64,000 nt of DNA from Hepsetus odoe (Eukaryota; Chordata; Actinopteri; Characiformes; Hepsetidae): positions 4,959,468 through 5,023,467 of the forward strand of contig CM029393.1 of assembly GCA_017165825.1 (NCBI GenBank), in the 5' to 3' direction. The notes under the pieces were generated by a model. It was given only the letters and a program-made list of their open reading frames with translations, searched no databases and was not told the DNA's origin. The position numbers were made by a program, and so were the translations under genes. This document shows, piece by piece, positions 1-10,519 of this stretch; position 1 is the first letter of the stretch, and every line of letters begins with the position of its first letter.

Positions 1-153
1 TCTGTCTATTAATGCAGCTTACAGACTTTTTTGGTGTAAACTACACAAACATGAATAAGTGGACGCCTGGGTGGAGGAGTTCCACCAAAGTATAAATGAA
101 GCTTTTGAGCTGGCTGTATATAAACAACCTAAAATAAGATACTGTTCAAAGCT

Positions 154-386
154 GGGGCAGCGGTGGGCTAGTGGTTAGGGAGTTGCTCTGGATCGAAAGA
201 TTGTGTTCGATTCCCTCACCAGTAGGTTGCCCTGAGCAAGGTACCGTCCCTGTCACTGCTCCCCGGGTGCTATGAATAGCTGCCCCCTGCTGCATGTGTG
301 TGTATGGGTGAAACACAGAGAATGAATTTCGTTGTGTTGTGCCATGCTGCGTTTCACAATGACAAGGGTAGTCACTTTCACTTTCA
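154..386 (+). mobile_element. SINE family A copy 1 (tRNA-derived)
   Basis: Begins ggggcagcggtgggctagtg and ends in cactttcactttc. The head has a tRNA-like A box (gggctagtggttaggg) and a B box region (gttcgattccc) about 45 bp apart, as expected for a pol III-transcribed SINE. The body carries gagcaaggtaccgtccctgt and ctgctccccgggtgc. Ten copies of this family lie in the window, five on each strand. Confidence 0.85.
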
Positions 387-388
387 TA

Positions 389-3300
389 AATGAAAGGTTG
401 GCTTCATCCTTACAGACGCATGGAGAAAGAAAGTGCATTATATTATCCACAATATTGTGTAGCAAAAAAATCAAGCTCTGAACAAACTTTATTAAAGCGT
501 CACCTTTGCTCTTTGAGAGACATATTTACTTTCCATCTACAGAAATGGTTTCTCAAAACCCATTTTATCCCAGTAATATCGACTGCTATTAGTCTTTACC
601 TCTAGCACTTATCAGCTCTACATTCAATTAAATCCTTCTTTTCAGCTATGCTCTCTTGATAAACTGTGCAATTTAAGCTATTTTGTCAAGATATTAAAAC
701 TCTTTTGAGGCAATCATGTTCACCTTTGGATCAATGTACAACCCCCCCAAAAATTGGCACAGTTTGAAAAAAAAAAAAAAAGATTCTTAAATGCTTCATT
801 TCATTTAATTTGCTGATATTCATCCATTTTTGCATTTCAGGTCTGCAACAGATTATAAAAAACACTCAGCCTATTGTGGATACTGCTTTGGAACCAAAAC
901 ATGATTAAAATCACCTGCTTGAAACCACATCATTATTTAATTTTCAGCCGTAAATGGCCCAGCAGTTCCAACTTTCTTTGGAATTTGTTGCAGGCCTGAA
1001 ATTGAATTGAAATTCAGAGATGGTGTTTATTAACAAATGAAAATAAGTTCATCCATCCATCCATCCATCCATCCATACATACATACATTGATCCATCCAT
1101 CCATCCATCTATTAACTGAGTTGCTTTTTTTTTGCTTTATGGTGAAAATCAGCACAGAATAAAAAGGTAGAAAATCACTAAAATATGCTTTGGGTTACTA
1201 ATTCCTCACTGACATCCACTCGGATGCTCTTGGCACGCTGAAGCGTGGACCACTTTTGTATGATGAGGGTTGTTACACCTGATGTTTGTTTCCAAAGAAT
1301 TTGAAACCATTCCAAGCCCTTTTTTTCAGAAGGCCTATGTATCTATAGTATATCAACAAAAGCAAATAGGGAAAACATCTAATGATGAACATCCTCAAAC
1401 TTTTCACTCAATTCCTACTCCTCTTTTCATGCCAGAACATGATGACAGATGAGTAGTCGTGTTGTTTTCCGGTTTGCAAGCGGGCGGCACGAGGGCAGAA
1501 GGAATCTTCTGCTCAAGCGGCACTCCCTCTAGGGCACAACTGGGAGGTTGGTGCCCACTCGTGCTAATTATCTCTCATGACTGCCGTTCCTAAGGGGAAT
1601 TCTTTCATCACGGAACAAAGTCGCTCGACCTTGGTGTGAACTCCAAGTAGAAATGGGATTTTTGTTATGTTCTTAAGATATTTTTTTCTTAAAGAAAGCC
1701 ATATTTGACTTTATTTGCAGATAGAAAGATACCATCTGTGTCTAAGCAGGACTGTTACAGTAGGGCATTCATTGTCAGGAAAAACGCTGCTTTAGAATAT
1801 TTAGGTGAAGAAGTCTGGACATTGAGCCTGCGCTATGTCCAGAGCCTGTCCTTGCTGTTTTTTTTTTTTTTTCAAACAGAAGTAGGGCTGATACGACATG
1901 TTTAATCAGAAGGTCAATCTTTGAAGACGCCCCTTGTAGGAAAGACTGGACCACCTGCGTGTGTGTAGATGCTAAAAAGCCTGGCCATTGCTCCCTGATA
2001 TTCCATGGAACATCTCATACCAGTCAATGTAATGTTCCTGCTTACCCAAGTCCAACCTGCTCACTGCTGGTCCTGTGAGGGTTTGACCATAATAAAAGTT
2101 GCTACAACATGATGCAAAGAAGCAGCTGGGTTTCAGAGTTGATCTGACTGAACAGACATGAAGTGTGGCTACCAGGTAAGTGTATTTAATGAACAGGCTT
2201 TGCAATGTATACCTGCATAATTACATTTGAACAGCAGAGCAAGATCAATGGTAATAACTCTGAATAAATTTGAAATATGGGCCTGTCAGTAAAGTGAAAG
2301 AGGATTTTTCAATTTAAAAGAAACGCATTTTGTTCAGTGGACTAAATAAGCCTCAGCTTAATGTATTTGCAATCCTCAGTTATGCAAACTCAGCCTGAAC
2401 ATTAAACCAATGAAGGCAGGGTGAACATGGAAATAGGGTGAACCAAAAAAAAACCCTACACGTCTGTCAACATTTATTAAACAGTAATGGTTTTAATAAT
2501 GTAACCTCAACACGTTTTATTCTCCTGATCAAATTCCAACATGCTTAAATATGTAGCATGAAATGCATAAGGGGTTGATGCTTTTTAAAACGTCCATATT
2601 TATGCACATTAATACCGACTGCATCACAAAGAGGTTCTGCTTACAGAAAGAAATTAGGAAAAACTGGAAAAAAGATTTTTGTCGATCCAAATTGCGCTGG
2701 TTCACCCAAACCCAAAACAGTTCAAAGAAAACATTGGCAGTTGTGATAACTTAAGCAGATATTGCTTTTGGAGAAAAGGAAGTATTGGGATTTGATGGGG
2801 GGCTAATTAGCCTTCTTTGTGTCTTAGACTGGCATGCATTGTGTGTAGCATGAGGTTTTTTCTGGCCACCATATTACATCAGGATTAAATGTGGGAGCTG
2901 GAGCCTCCGCTCAACAATATTAAAGCTCCCTCATGCTATTTTGCCATTGTGACTGAGCGCTGGTTTAATCTGTAGGCTCACAGTACAGGCGGGGGTGCTG
3001 GTGGGAAAGGGGGGGGTGATAAAGGAATGAATTGTATCTCTAGCTAACGGGACTGCGTTGTGTCACTCAAACCATCCCCCCGAACCACCCGCCCCCACAC
3101 CCAATCGATGCAACTGCTGGCACACGCTCTCCAGGTATGCTGAGGAAATGTGTGCACAATAAGGTCCAAACATACACAAAAGGAATAAAAAAATCCCCAC
3201 TCATTGAAATTGGAGTCTTTCATAATACGGTTTCATAATATATTGAAGTGCATAAAATGACCAGTTTCTGGGGCTGGATTCGAAAACTCTTGTGACCTTT

Positions 3301-3431
3301 GCTATACAGTGGGGTCAGTCGCTCATATTTCTGTATAATGATTCATGTGTTCATACTCAAATAGTGATTTGTTCATTCATAGATGTATAAAAACTGAATG
3401 CATTCATGACCCTATAGCATATTTCTTTCGT
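389..3431. other. Intronic sequence, no gene seen
   Basis: Mostly AT-rich unique DNA. Holds the CCAT microsatellite at 1050, a compact higher-GC stretch at 1455-1640, another at 2820-3120, and A or T homopolymers. No splice-flanked coding segment recognised. Confidence 0.6.
1050..1110. repeat. (CCAT)n/(CATA)n microsatellite
   Basis: Tandem ccat units with an inner cata block. Confidence 0.9.
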
Positions 3432-3432
3432 G

Positions 3433-3664
3433 GAGCAGCGCAGGCCTAGTGGTTAGGTATATGATGATTCCCTTATCAGCAGGTCACCCTGAGATACCCT
3501 TGAGCAAGGTACCAGCCCCATCACTGCTCCCCGGGCACTTTAATTAGCTGCCCCCTGCTGCACGTGTTTGTGTGCATGGGTTAAATGCAGAGGTGTAGTT
3601 TTGTTTTGGTTCACTGTGTGCTGTGCTGTGTACCCGCAATGACAAGAATAGTCACTTTCACTTT
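3433..3664 (+). mobile_element. SINE family A copy 2
   Basis: Same head (caggcctagtggttaggt), body (gagcaaggtaccagccccat) and tail (cactttcacttt) as copy 1. The B box region is eroded. Confidence 0.85.
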
Positions 3665-3951
3665 GACGTGATGTAAACATAATATATGGTGCAAAAGACT
3701 AATCTCTTTATATTTTGCTACTAAAGTATTATTGAGGAGCAGCTCTCTAGGCTTCCTGAAGGACATTAAAAATTTTGGAATTATGGATTGAACTTTATCT
3801 CAAATAAACTATACAAATCTTTAACCAAAATCATCCTTTTTTCAAAGAAGAAGTAAAGGCTTGCTATATTAAACCACAAGTGAAAAGTCAGTTTTATAAC
3901 AATTTGTGTTGGCAAATGTAAACATAAGCAAGCGAACAAAGGCTAAATTGT

Positions 3952-4215
3952 CAGAGCATCTCCAAAATGACAGATCAGTTTTGTGTTCCAGTGATTCGGT
4001 GACTAGTCGGAGGTAGGTCAGCCTGTAAAGCCACAATAGGGTCGTGACCAGCCGAGGCTCTTTGACGCAGGTCTGATCCCACAGAAAAGCTACCGCAGGA
4101 CAACTTGCTGTAAAGCAGTTTCAAAGTTGATAGAGCACGCAAGGCATCACAGATTGCTGCTTATGCGGTTGTGTAGCTGCGGACCAGTCAGAGTGCCCAT
4201 ACTGACCTGTGCTGC
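3952..4215 (+). mobile_element. Tc1-like transposon, internal fragment
   Basis: Contains gagcatctccaaaatgacag, ggtctgatcccacagaaaag, gcggaccagtcagagtgccc and atactgacctgt. These match the transposase N-terminal coding part of a widespread fish Tc1 element as I recall it. No terminal inverted repeat is present and the frame is broken. Confidence 0.7.
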
Positions 4216-6689
4216 TGAGTGAGCACCTGTACATATGATTGTATGACTAAAAACAATCCTCTGAGACTGGACTGAAAATGAGAAACAAAAAAATACAATA
4301 ATGAAAAAACATAAAAGTCTGGCTCTGTGAAAGAAAATGAAGAAATGACTCAACTTTTTGTCCAGTATTGCTTACAGAGGTCCAGTTTTACACCTTAAAT
4401 ATGTATTTTGAGAGGAAAGGGGCAGATTTGTACCTTTTCGTGATTTTATTTTATTTTATATAATCGTGGATTCTGTGTAAAAACAATTATTTGTTCATGT
4501 TCACCTTTTCCTTTGCCTTTTTGTGGCTACTGGGACTTTTGTACAATTTAATTGGTCTTATTGGAAAGTGACCTTGGTGCCTATAAACAATGTCCCAAGA
4601 ATTCATGTGGACATATTTCTGTTTCCGTGCAGTGATCACACGCTGCTGATTTTGAGGTTACTAAGAGCAAGCCTGCCGTCTCTTAGTCTTTAGATCATGA
4701 CTTGTCGCAGGTGATTTTCAGCATGTGAATATGCAAACGGCATAAACATAAAAATACACACTTAGGCATGCTGGAGCAGAAGAGTGCGCCATCTGATCTG
4801 TCATGGACTCTTTTGTTCTCATGAAACAAATAAGCACGTTGGTTAAATTCAAAGCCATCACCAAGGAGCAACAGCACGAGGACAATTTGAGGCACCTCAA
4901 AGACAAAAGGACACAAAGCTTGCTTCATTTTCTCTGTAATTTGAGGGGCATGCAATGGGGCTAATTCTCATTTAGATCTTTCCCTTTTACGCAGAGACGC
5001 TGAGAAACAACCTCCACCCCACCCCCACTCATCCCCCCATACGACACAGATCAATTAGACATGCTTAGATAGGAGACAGCAATTCAATCAAACAATTAAG
5101 AGACGTTTAATGCTCATTAACACACTTGCATTTGTCTCATTTGATGTGTAATTACAGACTAGTTCAAAGGAAAACAGTAGCTGTTTATTGATGTTCATCG
5201 TTTGCAGCTGTGACAAAACTAACAAACAGGAATGAATGAATCGGGAGCTGATATGGTGCAAAGAAAAACCTCTCACTTGTTCAGTTATTTGTTGTTTTTT
5301 CTAAGATCCATAGAAGGTGATCACCTCTTAACTCGCCAATTTCTGCCCTCAGAATGTTCAAAGCTTGTTAAAGACCTATTAACATATTTTACCTCATGGA
5401 GCAATTTTACGGCCAGTGTTCTCTGTTTCCAAATCTTATTGAAACCTGGTCACACTACTGCTGGTTTCATGGTCACTGACATATTTTGAATCTCTGGAAG
5501 TACTTTCTTGTCTATTATAAAATCAAAACTGGTTGGCGGATTCCAGTGCAATGTCCTTATTGTTTGCATTGTTTGTAGTTTGAATTATAATAAAACTTCA
5601 GGTTTAATTATCGCACATTTCTTGAGTTAACTCAGCTTCAGACATCGCACAGTACATCCATTCCTTTCCTCCTTTCAGTCTCCCAGTAAAGAGCTGGTGT
5701 AACCGTCGCTTGATGGTTAGCCAAATGCCATGTTATGTTGAAACGAAATATTTAATAGTGCATTACTTTTTTATTAATGCAGAATTTGGAAAAATGTCAC
5801 CAAGTGATCACCCCTGCAAGTTTGAACCCCCGGCACCACAGCTTCCACAACTCTGGGTTCTGGGGACTGTGTGGAAAACTCACAGCTGGTAGGGAAATGC
5901 AATAAAAAAAACTAATGAAACCCCCCAAATAATTAGAAATGAGATATTGAAAAAATTTAAATAGGTGAATTATATTAAAATATACAAATTAATATCATTT
6001 AATTTCCTTTTGCTTCTGTAAAAGAGGTGGCCTTCAGCCTTCAGTCCAGATTCTGAGGGCATAACCAATGGGAACGCTGGCCTGGCAGTATACACACTGT
6101 CGTGCTGAGTGTTGCTCTGCCCTGACTGCGTAGACCTGACAGTGGTTGGAACGTCGTCCTGGTGCCTGGTGATTAGAGTTGTGGTGCGGTGTCTGTGTGT
6201 ACTGAGTGTTAGATTATGTTTATATGCCGTGCATTACAATCCCATCATGTATTTGTTTTCAACAAAACCCCTGCCCTGATGCTGACTCTGCGGTTACGTC
6301 CTGCCTCGTCTGCCACACGTGACAGACACCTCCATATCAGCTTGGTCTTTGTTCGAGGCCTTGTAACAGTTGTTTCTCACCATATTAATCCATTCATTTG
6401 CCTTGGCAAGATTTCGAAGAGAAAAGAAAATATCATTAAGGTCCTCACAAGAACTTAACTAACTCTGAAACAAGATGTTTCAAGTAACTTTGCATTATCG
6501 GTATTGGTCCATTCATCATGTCATCCCACAGTATATAGTGTAATAAAAGTGTAAAGGGCAGTGGGTGTTTTCTGCATTAAAAATAAAGGTTTCATTTGGC
6601 GGTGTCAAATTTTATTTGTTTTTCATAACTGCTGACATTAAAACAGTTCTCTCTAGTGGACTCAGACTTTTGGGCCCTGCTGTGTATTA
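4216..6689. other. Intronic sequence, no gene seen
   Basis: AT-rich unique DNA with short random frames only; nothing recognised. Confidence 0.6.
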
Positions 6690-7110
6690 TCTCAAATCAG
6701 ACTGAAAACTCATTAATTCCTTGCGGACGGCCACTTATACCATGGAGCGCGCACAACAAATGGAGATAAATGCACTTAGCGCTGAAGGCCCATTGGGGCA
6801 CAGTCTAATCATGTGCTTGCTACGCTACACGGCGTATTCCTCTCCACACAGCCTAATATTGATACAGGCTGTGACGTCTCTAATAACTGGAGTCAGGTCC
6901 CTTTATTTTTTTTTTCTCTGGCAGGCCTCCTTAGTGCAGCGGCGTGTTTCTCTGGTGCCTATTAGTGCTGGCAAGAGACATTTAATAACATAATTAAAAC
7001 AGGAGGCCCCTCGGGAGGCGTTCAGGTAGATTAAACTTCTTCATTATCGCCTGGCTTGAGCAAGAGCACCGCTGCCCAGCCATCAGACACAAGGGCACAA
7101 GAGCCAATCA
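6690..7110. promoter_or_regulatory. Candidate conserved non-coding element (epha8 intron 3)
   Basis: Unique stretch with CpG-containing, balanced composition (gcggacggccacttatacca, gcgctgaaggcccattgggg) and ATTAA cores, standing out from AT-rich flanks. No usable long frame. Candidate only. Confidence 0.3.
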
Positions 7111-7424
7111 GAGGCTGGAATTGTCACTGATGGGGAACATCAGATTTGAACTTGTTTAAAGGATTTTCTGGCATTTTCTGCATGGATAAACATAATTAAG
7201 TTGTTGGTGGGGCAAAGTTTTGGTACTAGCAGAACCACTAGCGAAAAAACGAAAGTAAAACTAGAGTAAAAAGTACTGATCAATAAACGTGCTATAGATA
7301 GTCATGTAAATAATACATATTATATATATATTATTGATCAATCAAGGAATCACCATATTAAATACTTTAGCAGGCTTAGTTTAAACTAACCCCACCACGA
7401 GACACATTATAGCTATAAAAATAA

Positions 7425-7534
7425 GATAATTATCATTATCATTATCATTATCATTATCATTACTATTATTATTATTGTTGTTGTTGTTGTTCATCATCAT
7501 CATCATCATCATCATCCTCATCATCATATTGTTG

Positions 7535-7580
<46 letters not shown>

Positions 7581-7635
7581 CCTTATTAATAACAACGACA
7601 ACAATAATAATAATAAATCATATAATCATATTATT
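7425..7635. repeat. (ATT)n / (GTT)n / (ATC)n compound trinucleotide tract
   Basis: Successive blocks of tcatta, gttgttgtt, catcatcat and a run of about 15 tta units. Low-complexity sequence in an epha8 intron. Confidence 0.9.
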
Positions 7636-8183
7636 AAGTGTATGTTACACACACAACCCAAGAAGCAAAGAACTCTTACAATAAAAAATCCCTTTTACCA
7701 TTTAAAAACATCTGAAAGGTGACTAATTTGTCATTGGGAAGCACAGTACACAGTAAAACACAATGAAATGCATCCACTGCTTTTCATCCATACTCACTGT
7801 GCAGCGGTGGGGGGGGGGGGAGGGGTGTGTAAGCACAGTTGCTGAATTTCTCTCCTAACGTTCTGTTGTCAAACCATTCTTCTGGTAAAACACTCTCTTG
7901 CATACCTCAGTTACATTAGCTTTAAATCACTTTAATCCTTTCTTTGAGTTGGGATATCAATTATTGATTCCAGTGTAGGTGGAATTTTCACAGTTGATTA
8001 TTCCTCGATACCAGCAAACCTTTTATTGTGATGATCTAGTGTTTGGAACTGGATATAACTTCCTAAAAAAAAAAACTTTATTAATATATTCTGTAGTTTA
8101 TTCATTTTAATTTTTATGGCATTTTTAGGGCATTTTTAGCCCTATAATCTGATTGCCTTCATTTGCAGCAGCGAATAAACTGT

Positions 8184-8216
<33 letters not shown>

Positions 8217-8525
8217 TCTAAATGTATTCTATTACTTCTAAATGTATTGTTTTTATTATTTATCTTTTCTGGTACTCATATTTTGATTATTGTGCCACTC
8301 TACACTTTCACAACTGCCAGGTTGATCCTGATCTTTAGCATTTACCACTTTCAAACAGTACAGCTTGAAATGAAGTGCAGCCTCAACGTGAAAACAGTAT
8401 CTTAATGCACTGGATTCAAACGAAGGTGCATTTTACAACAGTTCAGGTGGAGGCAAGCATTTATCCTCCTTTTCAGGCAAAAACATTTGTAAAAGATGAT
8501 CTTTATCAGGTGGTCTTTAAAACAT

Positions 8526-8553
8526 CCCTAACCCTAACCCTAACCCTAACCCT
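8526..8553. repeat. Short interstitial telomere-like repeat (CCCTAA)n
   Basis: About four and a half perfect CCCTAA units, vertebrate telomere motif, C-rich strand on +. Flanked by unique sequence inside an epha8 intron. Confidence 0.92.
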
Positions 8554-8891
8554 GATGTGAACAGAGAGCATGAGACTGAAAAGTCTGGTTTCCTTTCTCA
8601 ACAGTGGAACCACCTTTTGTTTTGGAGCAGACCTGAGTCTAATCACTGTGTTTTGACCTGTTCAAATGTATCCAAGCAGTCAAATGTCAAGAGTCAAATG
8701 CACTATTTTAGGATTCAAATAAATGAAAGGCTTTATTTGTAACTCTCAGTGGGTGTTCAGTGGGTGTTCTAAGATAATCAATCAAATGTCAAAATGATTT
8801 GGTCGTAAAATGCCGAAGTATTTCTTTCATTTTTCATTTTTTTTTTTTTAGGGCAACAAAAGTTGATGTAATTGTTATTATTAATGTCACA

Positions 8892-8892
8892 A

Positions 8893-8944
<52 letters not shown>
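8892..8944. repeat. A-run followed by (TA)n
   Basis: About 19 A then about 17 TA units; typical microsatellite. Confidence 0.9.
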
Positions 8945-8948
<4 letters not shown>

Positions 8949-9701
8949 AGCGATAACCATGACTCCTCCAGCCAACTGTGTAGAATACCTTAACCTAAGC
9001 AGTGCTGTGCATCAAGCAGCCAAACCAGAAGAAAACCAAGGATACGCACTGTCAGTGGAATAAGCAACCAGCCTCTCTTCAGTTAACAGCTTCTCAAGGT
9101 CGCTCTCAATTTAGCCAGGTTTGGCTCCATCTATCAAGCACTTAGAAACAGACACCGCATTTCTTTAGCAAATTGATCGGCAGTTCTCCTCCTTGACTTT
9201 TGTTCTTGGGCCAAGAAAGCTGAAAATCACATAGTTTTAAGGACACAGATTGGTCACAAGTACAGACAGTGGCCAAAATATGGCTTTACACATGACAAAA
9301 TTTAAACTAATCCTTCATATTATGTCCACATTCTGCTTTTGCGTTATTATAGGTTGTGTAATAAAATTGAGCTGTCATATATAGGTTTTATCATTCGGGT
9401 CCACCCGTGGGGATAAACAGACATTTTTTTCCACATGGGTAAGTTCAAATTTGGACTTTTTCTCCGGGCTACAACAAACCAATTACTCAAATGAAGTTCT
9501 GCATTGGTGTCAGAGTTACATTGCAAATTCAGAGTGGGGCCATGACTGGATCATATCATGCATTTTCTTCTGCTTGCATTTTAAAGTCATCGCTTTCAAA
9601 AAAGAAACAAGGGATTTTTAAGACATAGTTAAAGCTTTATGTCATCTCATTATAGTAATAATCTCATGTGTACAGTAACTACTGTATTTGAAAAAAACTT
9701 T

Positions 9702-10273
9702 TACAGTGCTGTGCAAAAGTTTTAGGCAGGTGTGAAAAAATGCTGTAAATGAAAGATGATGAAAGCAAAGAATGCTTTCAGAAATATAAATAATGATTGT
9801 TTATTTTTATCAATTAACAAAATGCAAAGTGAGCGAACAAAAGAAAAATCTAAATCAGATCAATATTTGGTGTTACTACCTTTTGCCTTCAAACCAGCAT
9901 CAGTTCTTCTAGGAACACTCACACAAAGTCAGGGATTCTGTAGGATTATAGTCGGTGTCTGATCAACCAGTTTTACCAAACAGGTGCTGATGATCATCAA
10001 TGCCACACGGAGGTTGAAACACAGTCATGTCTGGAACAACCTACCAGCCGAGTTCCTTCAAAAACTGTGTGCAAGTGTACCTAGAAGAACTGATGCTGTT
10101 TTGAAGGCAAAGGGTGGTCACACCAAATATTGATTTGATTTAGATTTCTCTTTTGTTCATTCACTGCATTTTGTTGATTGATGGAAATAAATGATTAACA
10201 CTTCCATTTCTGAAAGCATTCTTTGTTTACAGCATTTTTTCACACCTGCCTAAAACCTTTGCACAGGACTGTA
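9702..10273 (+). mobile_element. Mariner/Tc1-type MITE with long terminal inverted repeats
   Basis: Left end tacagtgctgtgcaaaagtt ttaggcaggtgtgaaaaa; right end tttttcacacctgcctaaaa cctttgcacaggactgta. The arms are inverted copies of each other for about 200 bp (for example ttggtgttactaccttttgc against the complement of gcaaagggtggtcacaccaa). Both ends carry TA, as expected for this superfamily. The middle keeps a decayed end of a transposase frame (LPAEFLQKLCASVPRR). Not autonomous. Confidence 0.88.
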
Positions 10274-10423
10274 TGTGGCCACATAAAGTAGCCAAACAAC
10301 AGAGTAGTGGTAGAACATAAAGTAATGGAAGAACAATATAAAACTGTTTAATGATGTGGATGATGCTGACATGTTTGGTCGGTATTTCATTTCAAGTAAT
10401 ATATGGATTGAGCATGTTTGTTT

Positions 10424-10517
10424 GAAGAAGGAAGATGCAGGGTACAGGAAGAAGTGGAGACGGTTGATCCATTGTGGTGACCCCTAACAGGAGCAGCTGA
10501 AAGAAGAAAAAAAAAGA
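10424..10517 (+). mobile_element. RTE-type LINE, 3' end fragment
   Basis: gaagaagtggagacggttga tccattgtggtgacccctaa caggagcagctgaaagaaga with an A-rich end matches the last codons and 3' end of the RTE-type LINE whose other parts occur at 16795, 29505 and 49195. Confidence 0.7.
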
Positions 10518-10519
10518 GT

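Larger units (their letters stand above)
7636..9701. other. Intronic sequence, no gene seen
   Basis: Contains a G-run at 7807-7820, a TTA tract near 8190-8215, the telomere-like tract and the A/TA tract listed separately; otherwise nothing recognised. Confidence 0.6.

Noticed and set aside
8375..8560. Frame ending in Leu-Thr repeats
   Set aside because: Translation of the CCCTAA tract.
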